This document shows positions 1-9,724 of a stretch of DNA of 41,684 bases, piece after piece. The position numbers were made by a program, and so were the translations under genes. Source of the DNA: Bifidobacterium breve (lineage in GTDB: Bacteria; Actinomycetota; Actinomycetes; S36-B12; UBA5976); assembly GCA_945866135.1 (NCBI GenBank), contig CAMBGF010000004.1, forward strand, positions 1 through 41,684, in the 5' to 3' direction. The notes beneath the pieces are model-generated. The model searched no databases and was not told the DNA's origin. It saw only the letters and a program-made list of their open reading frames with translations. Positions within the stretch are counted from its first letter, which is position 1. The number at the start of each line of letters is the position of its first letter.

Positions 1-1827
1 ATTGCCCACGTTGACCACGGAAAAACCACTCTGGTAGATGCCATGCTTTGGCAATCTGGAGCTTTCCGAGCAAATCAAGATGTCAATGACCGAGTTATGG
101 ATTCCATGGATCTTGAGCGGGAAAAGGGCATCACGATTCTGGCCAAGAACACCGCAGTGCGTTACAACGGACCTTCAGCTCAAGAGGGTGGCGTAACCCT
201 AAACATTATTGACACTCCTGGTCACGCTGACTTTGGTGGCGAAGTTGAGCGCGGCCTGGAAATGGTGGATGCCGTCGTGCTACTTGTTGATGCAAGTGAA
301 GGCCCACTGCCACAAACTCGTTTCGTGTTGCGCAAAGCTCTCCAGAAGCGACTTCCAGTAATTCTATTAATTAACAAAGTTGATCGCCCGGATGCTCGTA
401 TTGCCGAAGTAGTAGATGAAACTTATGAATTGTTTTTTGATTTAGATGCTGATGAAGAACAAATTCAATTTCCAATAATTTACGCATCAGCTAAGGCAGG
501 CCGAGCTTCATTAACTCGCCCAGTTGATGGCGGGATGCCAGAGGAAGAAAATCTCGAGCCATTATTTGAAGCGCTGATAAACCATGTGCCAGCCCCGAGA
601 TATGATCCAGATGCTCCACTTCAGGCCCACGTCACAAACCTTGACTCTTCCCCCTACCTTGGACGCTTAGCACTTTGCAGAGTTAAAAACGGAACTATCA
701 ACAAGGGTCAGCAAGTTGCTTGGATGAAAGCTGATGGCACAACTGAGCGAGCAAAAGTTGTTGAGCTTTTGATGACGCAGGCATTAGATCGCGTGCCAGT
801 TGATTCAGCAGGTCCTGGTGACATTATTGCTATCTCTGGATTTGAAAGCATTACTATCGGCGAAACTTTAGCGGATCCAGAAAATCCAATCGCTTTGCCC
901 TTATTCATCATTGATGAACCATCAATCTCGATGACAATCGGTATTAACAGTTCCCCATTAGCTGGTGAAACTGGGAGCAAGGTCACCGCGCGCTTACTCA
1001 AGACTCGGTTAGAAGCGGAAATTGTCGGTAACGTTTCGATTCGAGTGCTAGAAACCGAGCGACCTGATACTTGGGAAGTCCAAGGACGAGGAGAATTGCA
1101 ACTAGCTGTTCTGGTAGAACTTATGCGCCGCGAAAAGTTTGAAATGACTGTTGGTAAGCCCCAGGTGGTCACCAAAGAAATTGATGGCAAAAAGCATGAA
1201 CCAATGGAGCGCTTAACTATTGATGTGCCAGAAGATTTCGTTGGCGTAGTCACGCAACTTTTGGGCTTGCGTAAAGGCCGCCTTGAACAAATGGTTAACC
1301 ACGGTACTGGCTGGGTTCGGATGGAATACATTGTTCCAGCTCGCGGTTTAATTGGTTTTCGTACCGAGTTCTTAACGGAAACTCGAGGCACCGGATTAAT
1401 GAATCACATCTTTGAAAATTACGCACCATGGTTTGGAGAATTGCGCACTAGACCATCAGGCTCTCTGATTTCTGATCGACGCGGCGCAGTAACTTCTTAT
1501 GCGTGCTTCAGTATTCAAGAGCGCGGCACACTTTTCGTCTCACCAACTACTGAAGTTTATGAAGGCATGATCATTGGCGAGAATGCCCGCTCCGAAGATA
1601 TGGATGTAAATGTCGTACGTGAGAAGAAATTGACAAACGTTAGGCAAGCAACTGGCGATGAACTTGAGCGCTTAATTCCCGCTAAAAATCTCAGCTTGGA
1701 ACAAGCTCTGGAATTTTGCCGGGAAGATGAGTGCGTTGAAGTAACGCCAACTGCAGTTCGAATCCGCAAAGTACAGCTTGCCAAAGTTGACCGTGACCGC
1801 GTGAGCAAGAAAGCAAAAAATACCTAG
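1..1827 (+). CDS. typA: GTPase TypA/BipA (5' end outside window)
   Basis: Translation factor-family GTPase that binds the ribosome and acts in ribosome assembly and stress adaptation. The frame is open from base 1, and only about the first 10 codons are missing judged by the family. All GTPase motifs are present: the P-loop (AHVDHGKT) at the very start, the EREKGITI switch, DTPGH, NKVD and SAK. These are followed by the EF-G-like domains and the TypA C-terminal domain, with a basic lysine-rich tail. The visible 608 residues match the usual length. It ends 9 nt before the binding-protein gene, so the two may be co-transcribed. From memory, typA is also followed by a family 5 binding protein (lpqW) in mycobacteria. 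Confidence 0.95.
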   Translation: MAHVDHGKTTLVDAMLWQSGAFRANQDVNDRVMDSMDLEREKGITILAKNTAVRYNGPSAQEGGVTLNIIDTPGHADFGGEVERGLEMVDAVVLLVDASEGPLPQTRFVLRKALQKRLPVILLINKVDRPDARIAEVVDETYELFFDLDADEEQIQFPIIYASAKAGRASLTRPVDGGMPEEENLEPLFEALINHVPAPRYDPDAPLQAHVTNLDSSPYLGRLALCRVKNGTINKGQQVAWMKADGTTERAKVVELLMTQALDRVPVDSAGPGDIIAISGFESITIGETLADPENPIALPLFIIDEPSISMTIGINSSPLAGETGSKVTARLLKTRLEAEIVGNVSIRVLETERPDTWEVQGRGELQLAVLVELMRREKFEMTVGKPQVVTKEIDGKKHEPMERLTIDVPEDFVGVVTQLLGLRKGRLEQMVNHGTGWVRMEYIVPARGLIGFRTEFLTETRGTGLMNHIFENYAPWFGELRTRPSGSLISDRRGAVTSYACFSIQERGTLFVSPTTEVYEGMIIGENARSEDMDVNVVREKKLTNVRQATGDELERLIPAKNLSLEQALEFCREDECVEVTPTAVRIRKVQLAKVDRDRVSKKAKNT

Positions 1828-1836
1828 GTCGATTAA

Positions 1837-3615
1837 ATGAAGCCATCCGTAATTAGCAAATTAAGCCTCCTTCTTGTTGTGGCAATAGTTTCCCTCGGAT
1901 TTTTCACTGGGTCTACTGTTGTAACGAACTCACCAGGTGGCTTCAATGCAGCCATGACCAGAGCTGTTGGAGTCAGTGACGGGGCGCAGGGCATACTTCG
2001 GCTTGGTTCTTCGAGCGCGTGCGATTCCTTAGACCCAGCACAAACTTTTGATTCCTGGTGCGCGGTCGTAACTCGCATTTATAGTAGAAACTTAATGGCC
2101 TTCGCGGGCGCCCCAGGTGAACAAGGCTTGATATTGACGCCAGACTTAGTCACCACAGCTCCTGAATTCAACGCTGAAAAAACAACTTGGAATTTCACGC
2201 TGCGTGATGATGTATTTTGGAGTGACGGCACCCCGGTAACAGCAAGTGATGTGAAGTATTCTTTTCTGCGATTATTTGATGACTCAATCCAAAGTCCCAT
2301 ATCTTTTGAAACCCTTTGCTTGTTTAGTACCTGCACTAAAGGAGTCCCTGATTACAAGGGTCCTTATGTGGACCCAACTGCAGATTTGACTTCAATTGTG
2401 GTGACAGATGAGCGCAATTTAGTTTTTAATTTAACCCGACCGTATCCAGAATTTTCTCGCTTACTTGCAACACCGCAGTTCGCACCCATCAACCAATCAC
2501 GAGATGTTGAACTTCGTACGGCTGGATTAACTTATGCCTCAAACCCAGCTTCAAATGGACCATTTGTTTTAACAATTGAACAAAGCGAAATTAAATACTC
2601 ATTCCTGCCTAACCCAAACTGGACGCAAGAATCAGATGGGATTCGAATCCCAAAAGTTGATTCCATTTCGTGGCAAGTGTTTCCAGATTCTGACTCAACT
2701 GATCAAGCGGTACTTAATGGAGAAATTGATCTAAAAATTAATTTTGGTTTAGGCCCAACGGTTCGCGATCAAATTTTGCAGGATGCTGATCAGCGCAAGT
2801 TGGTCGATAATCCAGAAATGAGTTTTGTTAATTTCATTGTGGTCAATCCACAAATTGCACCACTTGATAGTTCTTCTTGCCGTAAGGCAATTTTCTACGC
2901 GCTAGATAAAGCGGATTTACAAAACGTTCGCGGTGGAACTGCGACTGCAGCCGTTGCACATTCGCTGAGTCCACCAACCGTTCTTGGATTTGATAATTCT
3001 TACAATCCCTTTCCCAGCGGCAGCGACGAAACTGGAGACATCAAGGCGGCCCGGGAAAGTTTGGCAGATTGTGGCTACCCTGATGGATTTCAAACCAAGA
3101 TGGCTTATGTCGCAATTGGAATTGGTAAAGATGTTTTCTTATCGGTGCAAAAAAGCCTAGCGCGAGTCGGCATCGTGGTGGACCCAGTTGAGTATGTCAA
3201 CTTTGCGCAGTATTTTTCAGCTGGGATCGGCTCACCCGAAAATCTCAAATCACAATCGATTGGTTTAGCTGCTACGGGTTGGGGACCGGATTACTCATCT
3301 GCACTTTCATATTGGGCGCCCATAGTTGATGGTAGAAAAATTAAGACTTTAGCAAATCAAAATTTCGCAGAAATAAATTCAGATGAAATAAATAATCTCC
3401 TGGACATGCTTGAAGTTGCAGACACACCTGAGCAAGCAGCTCGCCTGAATAAGCAAATTGAAGTATTGGTAATGGCGCAGGCAACTTATTTGCCGTATGC
3501 CGTGGATCGCATGGTTTTATACCGCCCCACTCAAGTAACAAATGTGTATGTCCAGGTTGCGCTAGGCAATCAATATGACCTGGTAAATGTGGGAGTACAG
3601 GGAGTTATCCCCTAA
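1837..3615 (+). CDS. family 5 extracellular solute-binding protein (LpqW position)
   Basis: ABC-importer binding protein of the oligopeptide/dipeptide family (SBP_bac_5), 592 residues. The N-terminus has one hydrophobic stretch (about residues 8-25) that reads as a Sec signal or membrane anchor, but no lipobox cysteine, unlike the second binding protein downstream. Family features include a WNFTLRDDVFWSDG-type stretch near residue 115 and a TGWGPDY motif near residue 490. The neighbours (permeases and ATPases) make a peptide or related substrate likely, but the ligand cannot be read from sequence. The start at 1837 lies 9 nt after typA with only a weak AGGT upstream. Its place directly after typA corresponds to mycobacterial lpqW, a binding-protein homologue with a role in cell-envelope glycolipid synthesis. 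A transport role is more likely here because a full importer follows. Confidence 0.85.
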   Translation: MKPSVISKLSLLLVVAIVSLGFFTGSTVVTNSPGGFNAAMTRAVGVSDGAQGILRLGSSSACDSLDPAQTFDSWCAVVTRIYSRNLMAFAGAPGEQGLILTPDLVTTAPEFNAEKTTWNFTLRDDVFWSDGTPVTASDVKYSFLRLFDDSIQSPISFETLCLFSTCTKGVPDYKGPYVDPTADLTSIVVTDERNLVFNLTRPYPEFSRLLATPQFAPINQSRDVELRTAGLTYASNPASNGPFVLTIEQSEIKYSFLPNPNWTQESDGIRIPKVDSISWQVFPDSDSTDQAVLNGEIDLKINFGLGPTVRDQILQDADQRKLVDNPEMSFVNFIVVNPQIAPLDSSSCRKAIFYALDKADLQNVRGGTATAAVAHSLSPPTVLGFDNSYNPFPSGSDETGDIKAARESLADCGYPDGFQTKMAYVAIGIGKDVFLSVQKSLARVGIVVDPVEYVNFAQYFSAGIGSPENLKSQSIGLAATGWGPDYSSALSYWAPIVDGRKIKTLANQNFAEINSDEINNLLDMLEVADTPEQAARLNKQIEVLVMAQATYLPYAVDRMVLYRPTQVTNVYVQVALGNQYDLVNVGVQGVIP

Positions 3616-3709
3616 AAACGTGATTATTGCAACACGCAGGCGGGCAGCTAAGTAACGAACATGTAACGTCCAGTTTCGCTCGCAGTTAAGTCCAATTAGA
3701 ATCGAAGTC

Positions 3710-3738
3710 TTGGTTAAATCTGAGCAAATAATTACTTA
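3710..3738 (+). promoter_or_regulatory. possible promoter before permease C gene
   Basis: TTGGTT at 3710-3715 and TACTTA at 3733-3738 are separated by 17 nt and would start a transcript about 20 nt before the ATG at 3767. The -10 match is imperfect. The 150-nt gap also carries two GTAACG hexamers (3652-3657 and 3663-3668, 11 nt apart). Weak by itself. Confidence 0.3.
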
Positions 3739-3766
3739 GTTTTTGAATAAAACTACAGGTAATGGA

Positions 3767-4756
3767 ATGAGAGAACGGGGGCAAAAAAGAGTGAGCGCTA
3801 CCGTTGAAACAGGTTTTGAGCCCGTAGTTGGGCGGACATTACGTCAGATCGCCTGGTCCCGGTTGCGCAAGGATCGAGTTGCTGTCGGCAGCATGATAAT
3901 TCTCGTATTCATCGCATTCATCGCGATTTTTGGCCCACTAATTTCTAAGTGGATCGGCGTCAATCCATATGACTTTAATACAGATTTATTAAGTGATGCT
4001 GGCAGTTTGCCACTGGGCGCTTTTGGCGGAGTTTCCCCAGCTCATCCATTAGGTGTGGAACCACTGACGGGGCGTGACATTTTGGCACGCCTGCTTTATG
4101 GCACGCGCATCTCGTTGCTTATCGCAGTTTCTGCCACGATTATTACGGTCGTGCTCGGCACAGTGGTTGGAGTCATATCGGGCTACTCCCGTGGTCGCAC
4201 CGATACCGTCTTGAGTCGTTTCATGGATATCACACTTGCTTTCCCGCTGCTACTTGTGATCATTGCCATGTCGCCAGTAATTGAACAAAGATTGCAAGCT
4301 TTTGGATTACCACCCGGTAATCCATCGCGGATCACTACCTTGATTTTGGTACTAAGTGTTTTTGGCTGGCCATATCTGGCGAGACTCGTCAGAGGCCAAG
4401 TAATTTCAATGCGCGAACGAGAGTTTGTTGAGGCTGCAGTTTCTATCGGTTCGAGTAATCGCAGAATACTATTTCGAGAATTACTTCCGAATCTTTGGGC
4501 TCCAATTTTGATTTATGCCACCATCGCAATGCCCGGCTTAATTGGAGCGGAAGCTGCCTTGGCTTATTTAGGAATCTCAGTAGTGCCACCAACACCAACT
4601 TGGGGATCCATGCTCCAAGAGTCAGTTGGTTATTTCACAGTTGACCCATTTTATTTTTTCGTTCCCTTAACGATGCTGCTAGCAGTTGTACTTTCATTCA
4701 ACTTGCTGGGAGACGCCCTGCGAGACGCTCTTGATCCAAAGTCTGGGCGACATTAA
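3767..4756 (+). CDS. ABC transporter permease, DppC/OppC type
   Basis: Inner-membrane permease of a dipeptide/oligopeptide importer, 329 residues from this start. It has the OppC N-terminal helix, a periplasmic-side loop with a PLGVEPLTGRDILARLLYG stretch typical of DppC/OppC, about six membrane segments, and the cytoplasmic EAA loop (EFVEAAVSIGSS...RELLPN) that docks on the ATPase. I chose ATG 3767 because an AGG lies 7 nt upstream. An in-frame TTG at 3743 would add 8 residues but has no such site. The gene comes before the second binding protein and is separated from its partner permease B by about 1.9 kb, not the usual B-C order. It is probably part of the same importer as the genes at 4878-9720. 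Confidence 0.9.
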   Translation: MRERGQKRVSATVETGFEPVVGRTLRQIAWSRLRKDRVAVGSMIILVFIAFIAIFGPLISKWIGVNPYDFNTDLLSDAGSLPLGAFGGVSPAHPLGVEPLTGRDILARLLYGTRISLLIAVSATIITVVLGTVVGVISGYSRGRTDTVLSRFMDITLAFPLLLVIIAMSPVIEQRLQAFGLPPGNPSRITTLILVLSVFGWPYLARLVRGQVISMREREFVEAAVSIGSSNRRILFRELLPNLWAPILIYATIAMPGLIGAEAALAYLGISVVPPTPTWGSMLQESVGYFTVDPFYFFVPLTMLLAVVLSFNLLGDALRDALDPKSGRH

Positions 4757-4759
4757 AAG

Positions 4760-4786
4760 TTTTTCAGTTTCTCGAGAACTGAAAAA
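4760..4786. repeat. inverted repeat after permease C
   Basis: A 10-bp perfect inverted repeat (TTTTTCAGTT with AACTGAAAAA, 7-nt loop) begins 4 nt after the permease stop. The hairpin is AT-rich and has A residues rather than U residues behind it on either strand, so it is not a standard intrinsic terminator. Confidence 0.5.
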
Positions 4787-4806
4787 AATCACACACTCAA
4801 ACGGGT

Positions 4807-4862
4807 GAGTGATAACGAGTGATTCAGCTGAATCACGACTTAAGGACATAGTGAACCTATGT
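4807..4862 (+). promoter_or_regulatory. operator-like palindrome and leader hairpin before lipoprotein gene
   Basis: Three nested signals lie just upstream of the lipoprotein ribosome binding site. The heptamer GAGTGAT occurs at 4807-4813 and 4817-4823, one helical turn apart. A perfect 18-bp palindrome GTGATTCAGCTGAATCAC spans 4819-4836. The arms ACATAG (4846-4851) and CTATGT (4857-4862) with a 5-nt loop can form a hairpin, extended by a G-C pair (4845 with 4863). A dimeric regulator site plus a leader hairpin is a reasonable reading. The regulator is unknown. Confidence 0.5.
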
Positions 4863-4877
4863 CTCTATGGAGGACAC

Positions 4878-6569
4878 ATGAAGAAATCGACAGGCATCCG
4901 CTTCGGCGTTGGTGCAGCGTCGCTGGCTCTTCTGCTTACCGCTTGCGGTGGCAGTGGGGACGCAGCGTCTGGCGAGGGCACAAAAGGTGGAACTCTCTAC
5001 ATCCTTACGGAAGCAGAGCAGATTCTTCACTTGGATCCACAGCGCAACTACACAGGTGAAGATCTAGCTTTTGCTAGCGCTTACCTAAACCGCACCTTAA
5101 CTCAGTACACACTGAGCAAGGACAACGCAGAAGCCAGTGAGCTAGTTGCTGACGCAGCAACTGACACAGGTACCGCATCAAATGATGGCAAGACTTGGGA
5201 ATTTACACTCAAGGACGGCATGAAGTGGGAAGACGGTAAAGACGTTACTTGTGAAGATTTCAAGTACGGAATTTCCCGCACTTTCGCAACTGATGTAATT
5301 ACTGACGGACCAGCATTTGCACTTTCAATGCTTGACGTTACTGATTACAAGGGACCATATGCAGGCGATGCAGCTGGTCAAGCTTCTTACGATAAAGCTG
5401 TTGTTTGTGAAGGTAACAAAATCACATTCAATCTCTCCAGAACTGCTTTTGACTTCAACTATGCGGTAACGCTTAGTGCATTTGCAGCAGTTCGCCAAGA
5501 TGTTGATACAGCTGAACTGTATGACGATGAGATCCTTTCAAATGGTCCATACAGAGTTGAATCATACGTAAAGAAGGACAAGCTGGTATTAGTTCGTAAC
5601 GAAAATTGGGATCCAGCAACGGATACTTTCCGTGGCGCATTCCCAGATCGCATCGAATACATTTTTGCGCAGCCAGCTGCCGTTATCACTGAGCGTTTGA
5701 TGGCTGATGCTGGTGATGATCAGATGGCGATTTCGCCAGATGGTGTTGATTCAGCCAAGCTTGCTGTTGTCTTCTCAGATGCAAAGTATGAAAAGCGTCG
5801 TCACAACGAACTAGATCCATATGTTCGTTACTACGCCATTAATACTGTCAAAGTTCCAAACGTTAAGCATCGTCAAGCAATTCTTGCCGCTGTGAACCGT
5901 GACGAACTTCGCACAATTGCTGGTGGCGAGTATGCAGGTGATTATGCCGATGGTGTCGTAAAGCCAAACATTGGTGTTGACTACGCTCCAACTGGTCTTT
6001 GGGATGGACTTCTAGGGGAAGCAATTCCTGCTGAAGGTAACCCAGAACTTGCGATTAAGTTGATTGCGGAATCAGGCGAGCCATTTCCTCAGCCATTCGT
6101 AATTGATTACGGTCAGAGTGAAACCAACGATAAGGCAGCAGCATCATTAGTTGCTTCCTTAGCCAGAGCAGGCATAGTTGCTACGCCAAATGCGATCGAA
6201 ACAGGCGCTTACTACGGCGTCGTGCTTGATCCAGCGCAGCAGGGTTCAATGTCTGCAGCCGGCTGGGGTCCAGACTGGTCAAATGCATCGACAGTTATTC
6301 CAGAACTGTTTGCTGCAAATGGTGGATTCAACCTTTCACAGTGGACTGACGAAGCCTTCTTGGCCGAGTCTGATGCTGCAAAGGTGATCACAGATCGCGC
6401 CGAACAATCTAAGGCTTGGCATGCACTGAGCAAGAAGTCAATGGAATTGGCACTTGCACTTCCTACCCGTTTCGGTAAGGAACAGCGCATTCATGGTTCG
6501 AAAGTTAGTGGTGCCTACATTTGGGGACCATACGGCTCTTGGCCATACGCCTCAATATCAGTTAACTAA
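4878..6569 (+). CDS. family 5 solute-binding lipoprotein
   Basis: Substrate-binding lipoprotein of the peptide-type ABC importer, 563 residues. A basic N-terminus and hydrophobic stretch end in the lipobox LLTAC, so Cys23 would be lipidated after signal peptidase II cleavage and the protein tethered outside the membrane. Family 5 landmarks include WEFTLKDGMKWEDGKDVT-type sequence near residue 115 and AAGWGPDWSN near residue 475. ATG 4878 is preceded by GGAGG at 4869-4873. An upstream in-frame start at 4809 would put the signal peptide in the middle and is unlikely. It has its own complex upstream region and a stable hairpin downstream, which suggests it is expressed more strongly than the membrane subunits. 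The ligand is probably a peptide, by context only. Confidence 0.92.
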   Translation: MKKSTGIRFGVGAASLALLLTACGGSGDAASGEGTKGGTLYILTEAEQILHLDPQRNYTGEDLAFASAYLNRTLTQYTLSKDNAEASELVADAATDTGTASNDGKTWEFTLKDGMKWEDGKDVTCEDFKYGISRTFATDVITDGPAFALSMLDVTDYKGPYAGDAAGQASYDKAVVCEGNKITFNLSRTAFDFNYAVTLSAFAAVRQDVDTAELYDDEILSNGPYRVESYVKKDKLVLVRNENWDPATDTFRGAFPDRIEYIFAQPAAVITERLMADAGDDQMAISPDGVDSAKLAVVFSDAKYEKRRHNELDPYVRYYAINTVKVPNVKHRQAILAAVNRDELRTIAGGEYAGDYADGVVKPNIGVDYAPTGLWDGLLGEAIPAEGNPELAIKLIAESGEPFPQPFVIDYGQSETNDKAAASLVASLARAGIVATPNAIETGAYYGVVLDPAQQGSMSAAGWGPDWSNASTVIPELFAANGGFNLSQWTDEAFLAESDAAKVITDRAEQSKAWHALSKKSMELALALPTRFGKEQRIHGSKVSGAYIWGPYGSWPYASISVN

Positions 6570-6586
6570 TTTATTTAATTAGTTAA
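6562..6586. repeat. AT-rich inverted repeat over lipoprotein stop codon
   Basis: TTAACTAATT (6562-6571) pairs with AATTAGTTAA (6577-6586) across a 5-nt loop; the TAA stop at 6567-6569 is within the left arm. It lies just before a much stronger hairpin, so the transcript end of the lipoprotein gene could carry two stacked hairpins. Confidence 0.5.
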
Positions 6587-6595
6587 TGCCTAATG

Positions 6596-6633
6596 GCAGG
6601 CTGTGGGTGGACATTTGTTCACCCACAGCCTGC
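6596..6633 (+). terminator. strong hairpin between binding protein and permease B
   Basis: A perfect 14-bp stem, left arm 6596-6609 (GCAGGCTGTGGGTG) and right arm 6620-6633, closes a 10-nt loop. It is GC-rich but followed by TAAGGCTTTATAG, not a clean U-run. It could be a partial terminator or a 3' stabiliser that sets the ratio of binding protein to permease, a common arrangement in ABC importer operons. Confidence 0.65.
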
Positions 6634-6674
6634 TAAGGCTTTATAGACCATTCAAATAAAGGAGAGGACAGAAA

Positions 6675-7664
6675 GTGTTTCCATACATTGTGCGCAGAAT
6701 TTTCGTCATGATTTTTATGTTGACGCTTTTGAGCATTGTCACTTTTTTGCTTTTCAATGCAGTCCCAACTGATCCAGCTCGCTTAACTTGCGGTAAAAGT
6801 TGCACTCCCGAAATTATCGCTGCAAATCGAATTCGCCTTGGGCTAGATCAACCACTTTTAACTCAGTACTTGGACTGGATGAAAGGAATTTTTGTTGGAC
6901 GAACTTACGGAACTGGTTCAGCAGCATTCGAATGTTCCAAACCATGCCTGGGCTACTCATTTAGAAGTGGGGAAGAAGTTACCAAGCTAATTGTCGATGC
7001 CATACCCGTCACAATGTATTTAGCATCGGGCGCATTCATACTTTGGATGGTTGTTGGAATTTCTGCCGGGATAGTCGCGGCGAAACATCAAGGTAAATGG
7101 CAAGACCGCACCATTATGGGAATATCACTTGTTGGATATTCCCTTCCAGTTTTCTTTATCGGCTTACTATTTCTAGTTTTTGCAATTGTTCGCTGGAACA
7201 TCTTGCCGTATCCAGATTACGAATCCCCATTTGACGACCCGTTAGCATTTTTTCAAACTATGTTGCTTCCTTGGGTCACTCTTGCAATTCTCTATTCAGC
7301 GTATTACGCGCGACTAACTCGCTCCCAAATCTTAGAAATTATGGGCGAGGATTACATCAGAACAGCGCGTGCTAAAGGTCTTCCCGATCGCGTAGTTTTT
7401 CGCAAACATGCTTTTCGCGCTGGACTTACCCCGATCGTCACTTCTGCGGGACTTGATCTGGCTGGACTTCTAGGTGGCGCAGTTATTACTGAGTACATTT
7501 TCAGTTTGCCAGGTCTTGGGCGAGTGGCAATTGGAGCAGTTACCGACTATGACTTACCAACCATCACTGCGGCCGTGCTTGTCGCAGCCGTCTTTGTCAT
7601 CGTCGCAAATCTAATTGTTGATATTTTGTATGTAGCCATCGATCCAAGGGTGCGCATGACATGA
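6675..7664 (+). CDS. ABC transporter permease, DppB/OppB type
   Basis: Membrane permease of the peptide-type importer, 329 residues, partner of the permease at 3767. It begins with the classic OppB N-terminal segment (YIVRRIF then a hydrophobic helix) and has the loop LGLDQPLLTQYLDWM, about six helices, and the EAA loop near residue 235 (EDYIRTARAKGLPDRVVFRKHAFR). An extra stretch near residues 35-47 and 85-97 contains two cysteine pairs (CGKSC, CSKPC) that could form external disulfides. The GTG start at 6675 follows GGAGAGG with 7 nt spacing. Its stop overlaps the next gene's start in an ATGA, showing translational coupling. Confidence 0.93.
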   Translation: MFPYIVRRIFVMIFMLTLLSIVTFLLFNAVPTDPARLTCGKSCTPEIIAANRIRLGLDQPLLTQYLDWMKGIFVGRTYGTGSAAFECSKPCLGYSFRSGEEVTKLIVDAIPVTMYLASGAFILWMVVGISAGIVAAKHQGKWQDRTIMGISLVGYSLPVFFIGLLFLVFAIVRWNILPYPDYESPFDDPLAFFQTMLLPWVTLAILYSAYYARLTRSQILEIMGEDYIRTARAKGLPDRVVFRKHAFRAGLTPIVTSAGLDLAGLLGGAVITEYIFSLPGLGRVAIGAVTDYDLPTITAAVLVAAVFVIVANLIVDILYVAIDPRVRMT

Positions 7665-8698
7665 CAACTAATTCAAATATAATTCTTGAAGTAAAGAATC
7701 TAAATGTCGAGTTCACAACAGATGATGGCGTTGTGCACGCTGTCAACAATGTTTCCTACACGGTAGAGCGCGGTAAGACACTGGCGATCGTGGGAGAGTC
7801 TGGTTCGGGCAAAAGTGTTTCCAGCTTGGCAATCATGGGGCTGCTCACTGGAACAAACTCAAATGTCACCGGTGAAGTTTTCTTTAATGGCAAAGAGTTA
7901 ATTGGCGCTGATCCAGAAGAAGTGCGCAAACTCCGAGGCGACGAAATGGCAATGATTTTTCAGGATCCGTTAAGCGCGCTGCATCCGTATTACACAATTG
8001 GTGATCAACTCATCGAGGCAGTACTTGTTCACAATAAAATTTCTGATGAAGCCGCTCGGGAGCGCGCTATCGAAATGTTAATCAAGGTAGGAATTCCCTC
8101 AGTAGATCAACGCATTGATGAATACCCGCATCAACTTTCAGGCGGTATGCGCCAGCGCATTATGATCGCAATGGCATTAATCAACGGCCCAGAATTATTG
8201 ATTGCAGATGAACCAACCACCGCTTTGGATGTTACAGTTCAGGCTCAGATTTTGGATTTATTGCGGGAACTTCAAAAGGAATTTGGCACCGCAATCGTTT
8301 TGATTACCCATGATTTAGGTGTAGTTGCAGACCTTGCAGATGAAGTCTTGGTTATGTACGGCGGTAGCGCAGTAGAACATGCCGGCGTACGTGAACTTTT
8401 TTATGAGCCGCAAATGCCTTACACCTGGGGCCTACTTGCCTCATTGCCACAAATCTCAGTCAAGAAAGAGCAACTCGACCCAATTCCAGGTTCCCCACCT
8501 TCGCTGCTGAATTTGCCGAATGGCTGTGTCTTTGAACCACGTTGTGCATTCAAAAATCAAGTCGCAAATAATGCCTGCATTGAGTCGTTTCCAGAGTTGC
8601 TTGAAGTTTCCCAAAATCATGAAGCCCGCTGCCATCTCTCTGAACCACAACGCTTGGCAATTCGCATTGACCGAAAGATTGGGAAGATAAATAAATGA
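7661..8698 (+). CDS. peptide ABC transporter ATPase, DppD/OppD type
   Basis: Cytoplasmic ATPase subunit, 345 residues. Walker A GESGSGKS is near residue 46; the Q-loop lies in [11 protein letters not shown], the signature is LSGGMRQR, Walker B is [12 protein letters not shown], and the switch histidine is in THDLG. The C-terminal oligopeptide/dipeptide domain carries the spaced cysteines (CVFEPRC ... C ... C) reported in some family members to hold an iron-sulfur cluster. It starts in an ATGA overlap with permease B and ends in an ATGA overlap with the second ATPase, so B, D and F form a tight translational unit. It would pair with the DppF-type subunit as a heterodimer. Confidence 0.94.
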   Translation: MTTNSNIILEVKNLNVEFTTDDGVVHAVNNVSYTVERGKTLAIVGESGSGKSVSSLAIMGLLTGTNSNVTGEVFFNGKELIGADPEEVRKLRGDEMAMIFQDPLSALHPYYTIGDQLIEAVLVHNKISDEAARERAIEMLIKVGIPSVDQRIDEYPHQLSGGMRQRIMIAMALINGPELLIADEPTTALDVTVQAQILDLLRELQKEFGTAIVLITHDLGVVADLADEVLVMYGGSAVEHAGVRELFYEPQMPYTWGLLASLPQISVKKEQLDPIPGSPPSLLNLPNGCVFEPRCAFKNQVANNACIESFPELLEVSQNHEARCHLSEPQRLAIRIDRKIGKINK

Positions 8699-9720
8699 CA
8701 ACTCCAATCTTAAAAACCACCGAATTGCAAAAATATTTTCCAATCCAAGGAAAGGGATTGTTTAATCTAGTAGTTGGCAACGTAAAAGCTGTCGACGGCA
8801 TCTCACTAGAGGTTTTCCCGGGGGAGACACTTGGTCTTGTCGGCGAGAGTGGTTGTGGAAAATCCACAGCTGGTAGATCAATACTGCGACTTATCGAGCC
8901 GACTGCGGGAGCAATTGAATTTAACGGTCAAGACATTACAAAAATTAAGAAAAAAGAACTTGTCCCACTTCGGCGCGAAATGCAAATGATTTTTCAAGAT
9001 CCATTCTCTTCGTTAAATCCTCGGCAAACTATTGGTGACATTATTGGCGCACCATTTCGAGTCCAAGGCGTAAAGCCAGAGGGTGGCATCACAAAAGCCG
9101 TTCAAGGCCTGATGGATCGAGTCGGGTTAAATCCAGAGCACTTCAACCGCTACCCAAATGAATTCTCTGGTGGCCAGCGCCAGCGAATTGGAATCGCACG
9201 CGCAATTGCATTAAAGCCAAAATTGATCGTATGTGATGAGCCAGTTTCAGCACTAGACGTATCGATTCAAGCTCAAGTACTTAATTTGCTTGATGATATT
9301 CAGCAAGAATTTGGTCTAGCTTATATTTTCATCGCACATGATTTGTCAGTAGTGCGCCACATTTCAGATCGAGTTGCTGTTATGTACTTGGGCAAAATTA
9401 TGGAAATCGCTGCCCAAGAAAACCTTTACCGCGCGCCACTGCACCCTTATACGCACGCGTTATTGTCTGCTGTTCCAATTGCTGATCCAGATTTAGAGCG
9501 TTCCCGAGAACGAATTCTGTTAACGGGCGACCTTCCAAGCCCAAGTAATCCACCGAGCGGCTGTGTATTTAGAACGCGCTGCTTTAAGGCGCAGGCGCGC
9601 TGCGAAAGTGAAATTCCACAATTGCGCGAACTAAGTACTGGTCACCAAGTTGCGTGTCATTTTCCTATGGAAACAACAGGCACGACTTCAGCGACGGGAA
9701 TAGATTTCACGACTAAGTAG
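8695..9720 (+). CDS. peptide ABC transporter ATPase, DppF/OppF type
   Basis: Second ATPase of the importer, 341 residues. Walker A GESGCGKS is near residue 54, the Q-loop is in [13 protein letters not shown] (hallmark of DppF/OppF), the signature is FSGGQRQR, Walker B is [12 protein letters not shown], and the switch is AHDLSVV. The C-terminal domain has the same cysteine arrangement as the partner (CVFRTRC ... C ... C). The start is fixed by the ATGA overlap with the upstream ATPase. The gene is the last of the operon and is followed within 5 nt by a terminator hairpin; the next gene is convergent. Confidence 0.94.
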   Translation: MTTPILKTTELQKYFPIQGKGLFNLVVGNVKAVDGISLEVFPGETLGLVGESGCGKSTAGRSILRLIEPTAGAIEFNGQDITKIKKKELVPLRREMQMIFQDPFSSLNPRQTIGDIIGAPFRVQGVKPEGGITKAVQGLMDRVGLNPEHFNRYPNEFSGGQRQRIGIARAIALKPKLIVCDEPVSALDVSIQAQVLNLLDDIQQEFGLAYIFIAHDLSVVRHISDRVAVMYLGKIMEIAAQENLYRAPLHPYTHALLSAVPIADPDLERSRERILLTGDLPSPSNPPSGCVFRTRCFKAQARCESEIPQLRELSTGHQVACHFPMETTGTTSATGIDFTTK

Positions 9721-9724
9721 TCCG

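Noticed and set aside
708-1391. Long antisense open frame (227 codons) within typA
   Set aside because: It lies wholly opposite a strongly conserved GTPase, its translation is Ser/Arg/Thr-rich with no family resemblance, and it has no start signal. It is a codon-bias shadow.
4760-4786. Hairpin after permease C as a terminator
   Set aside because: The stem is AT-rich and A residues rather than U residues follow on both strands.
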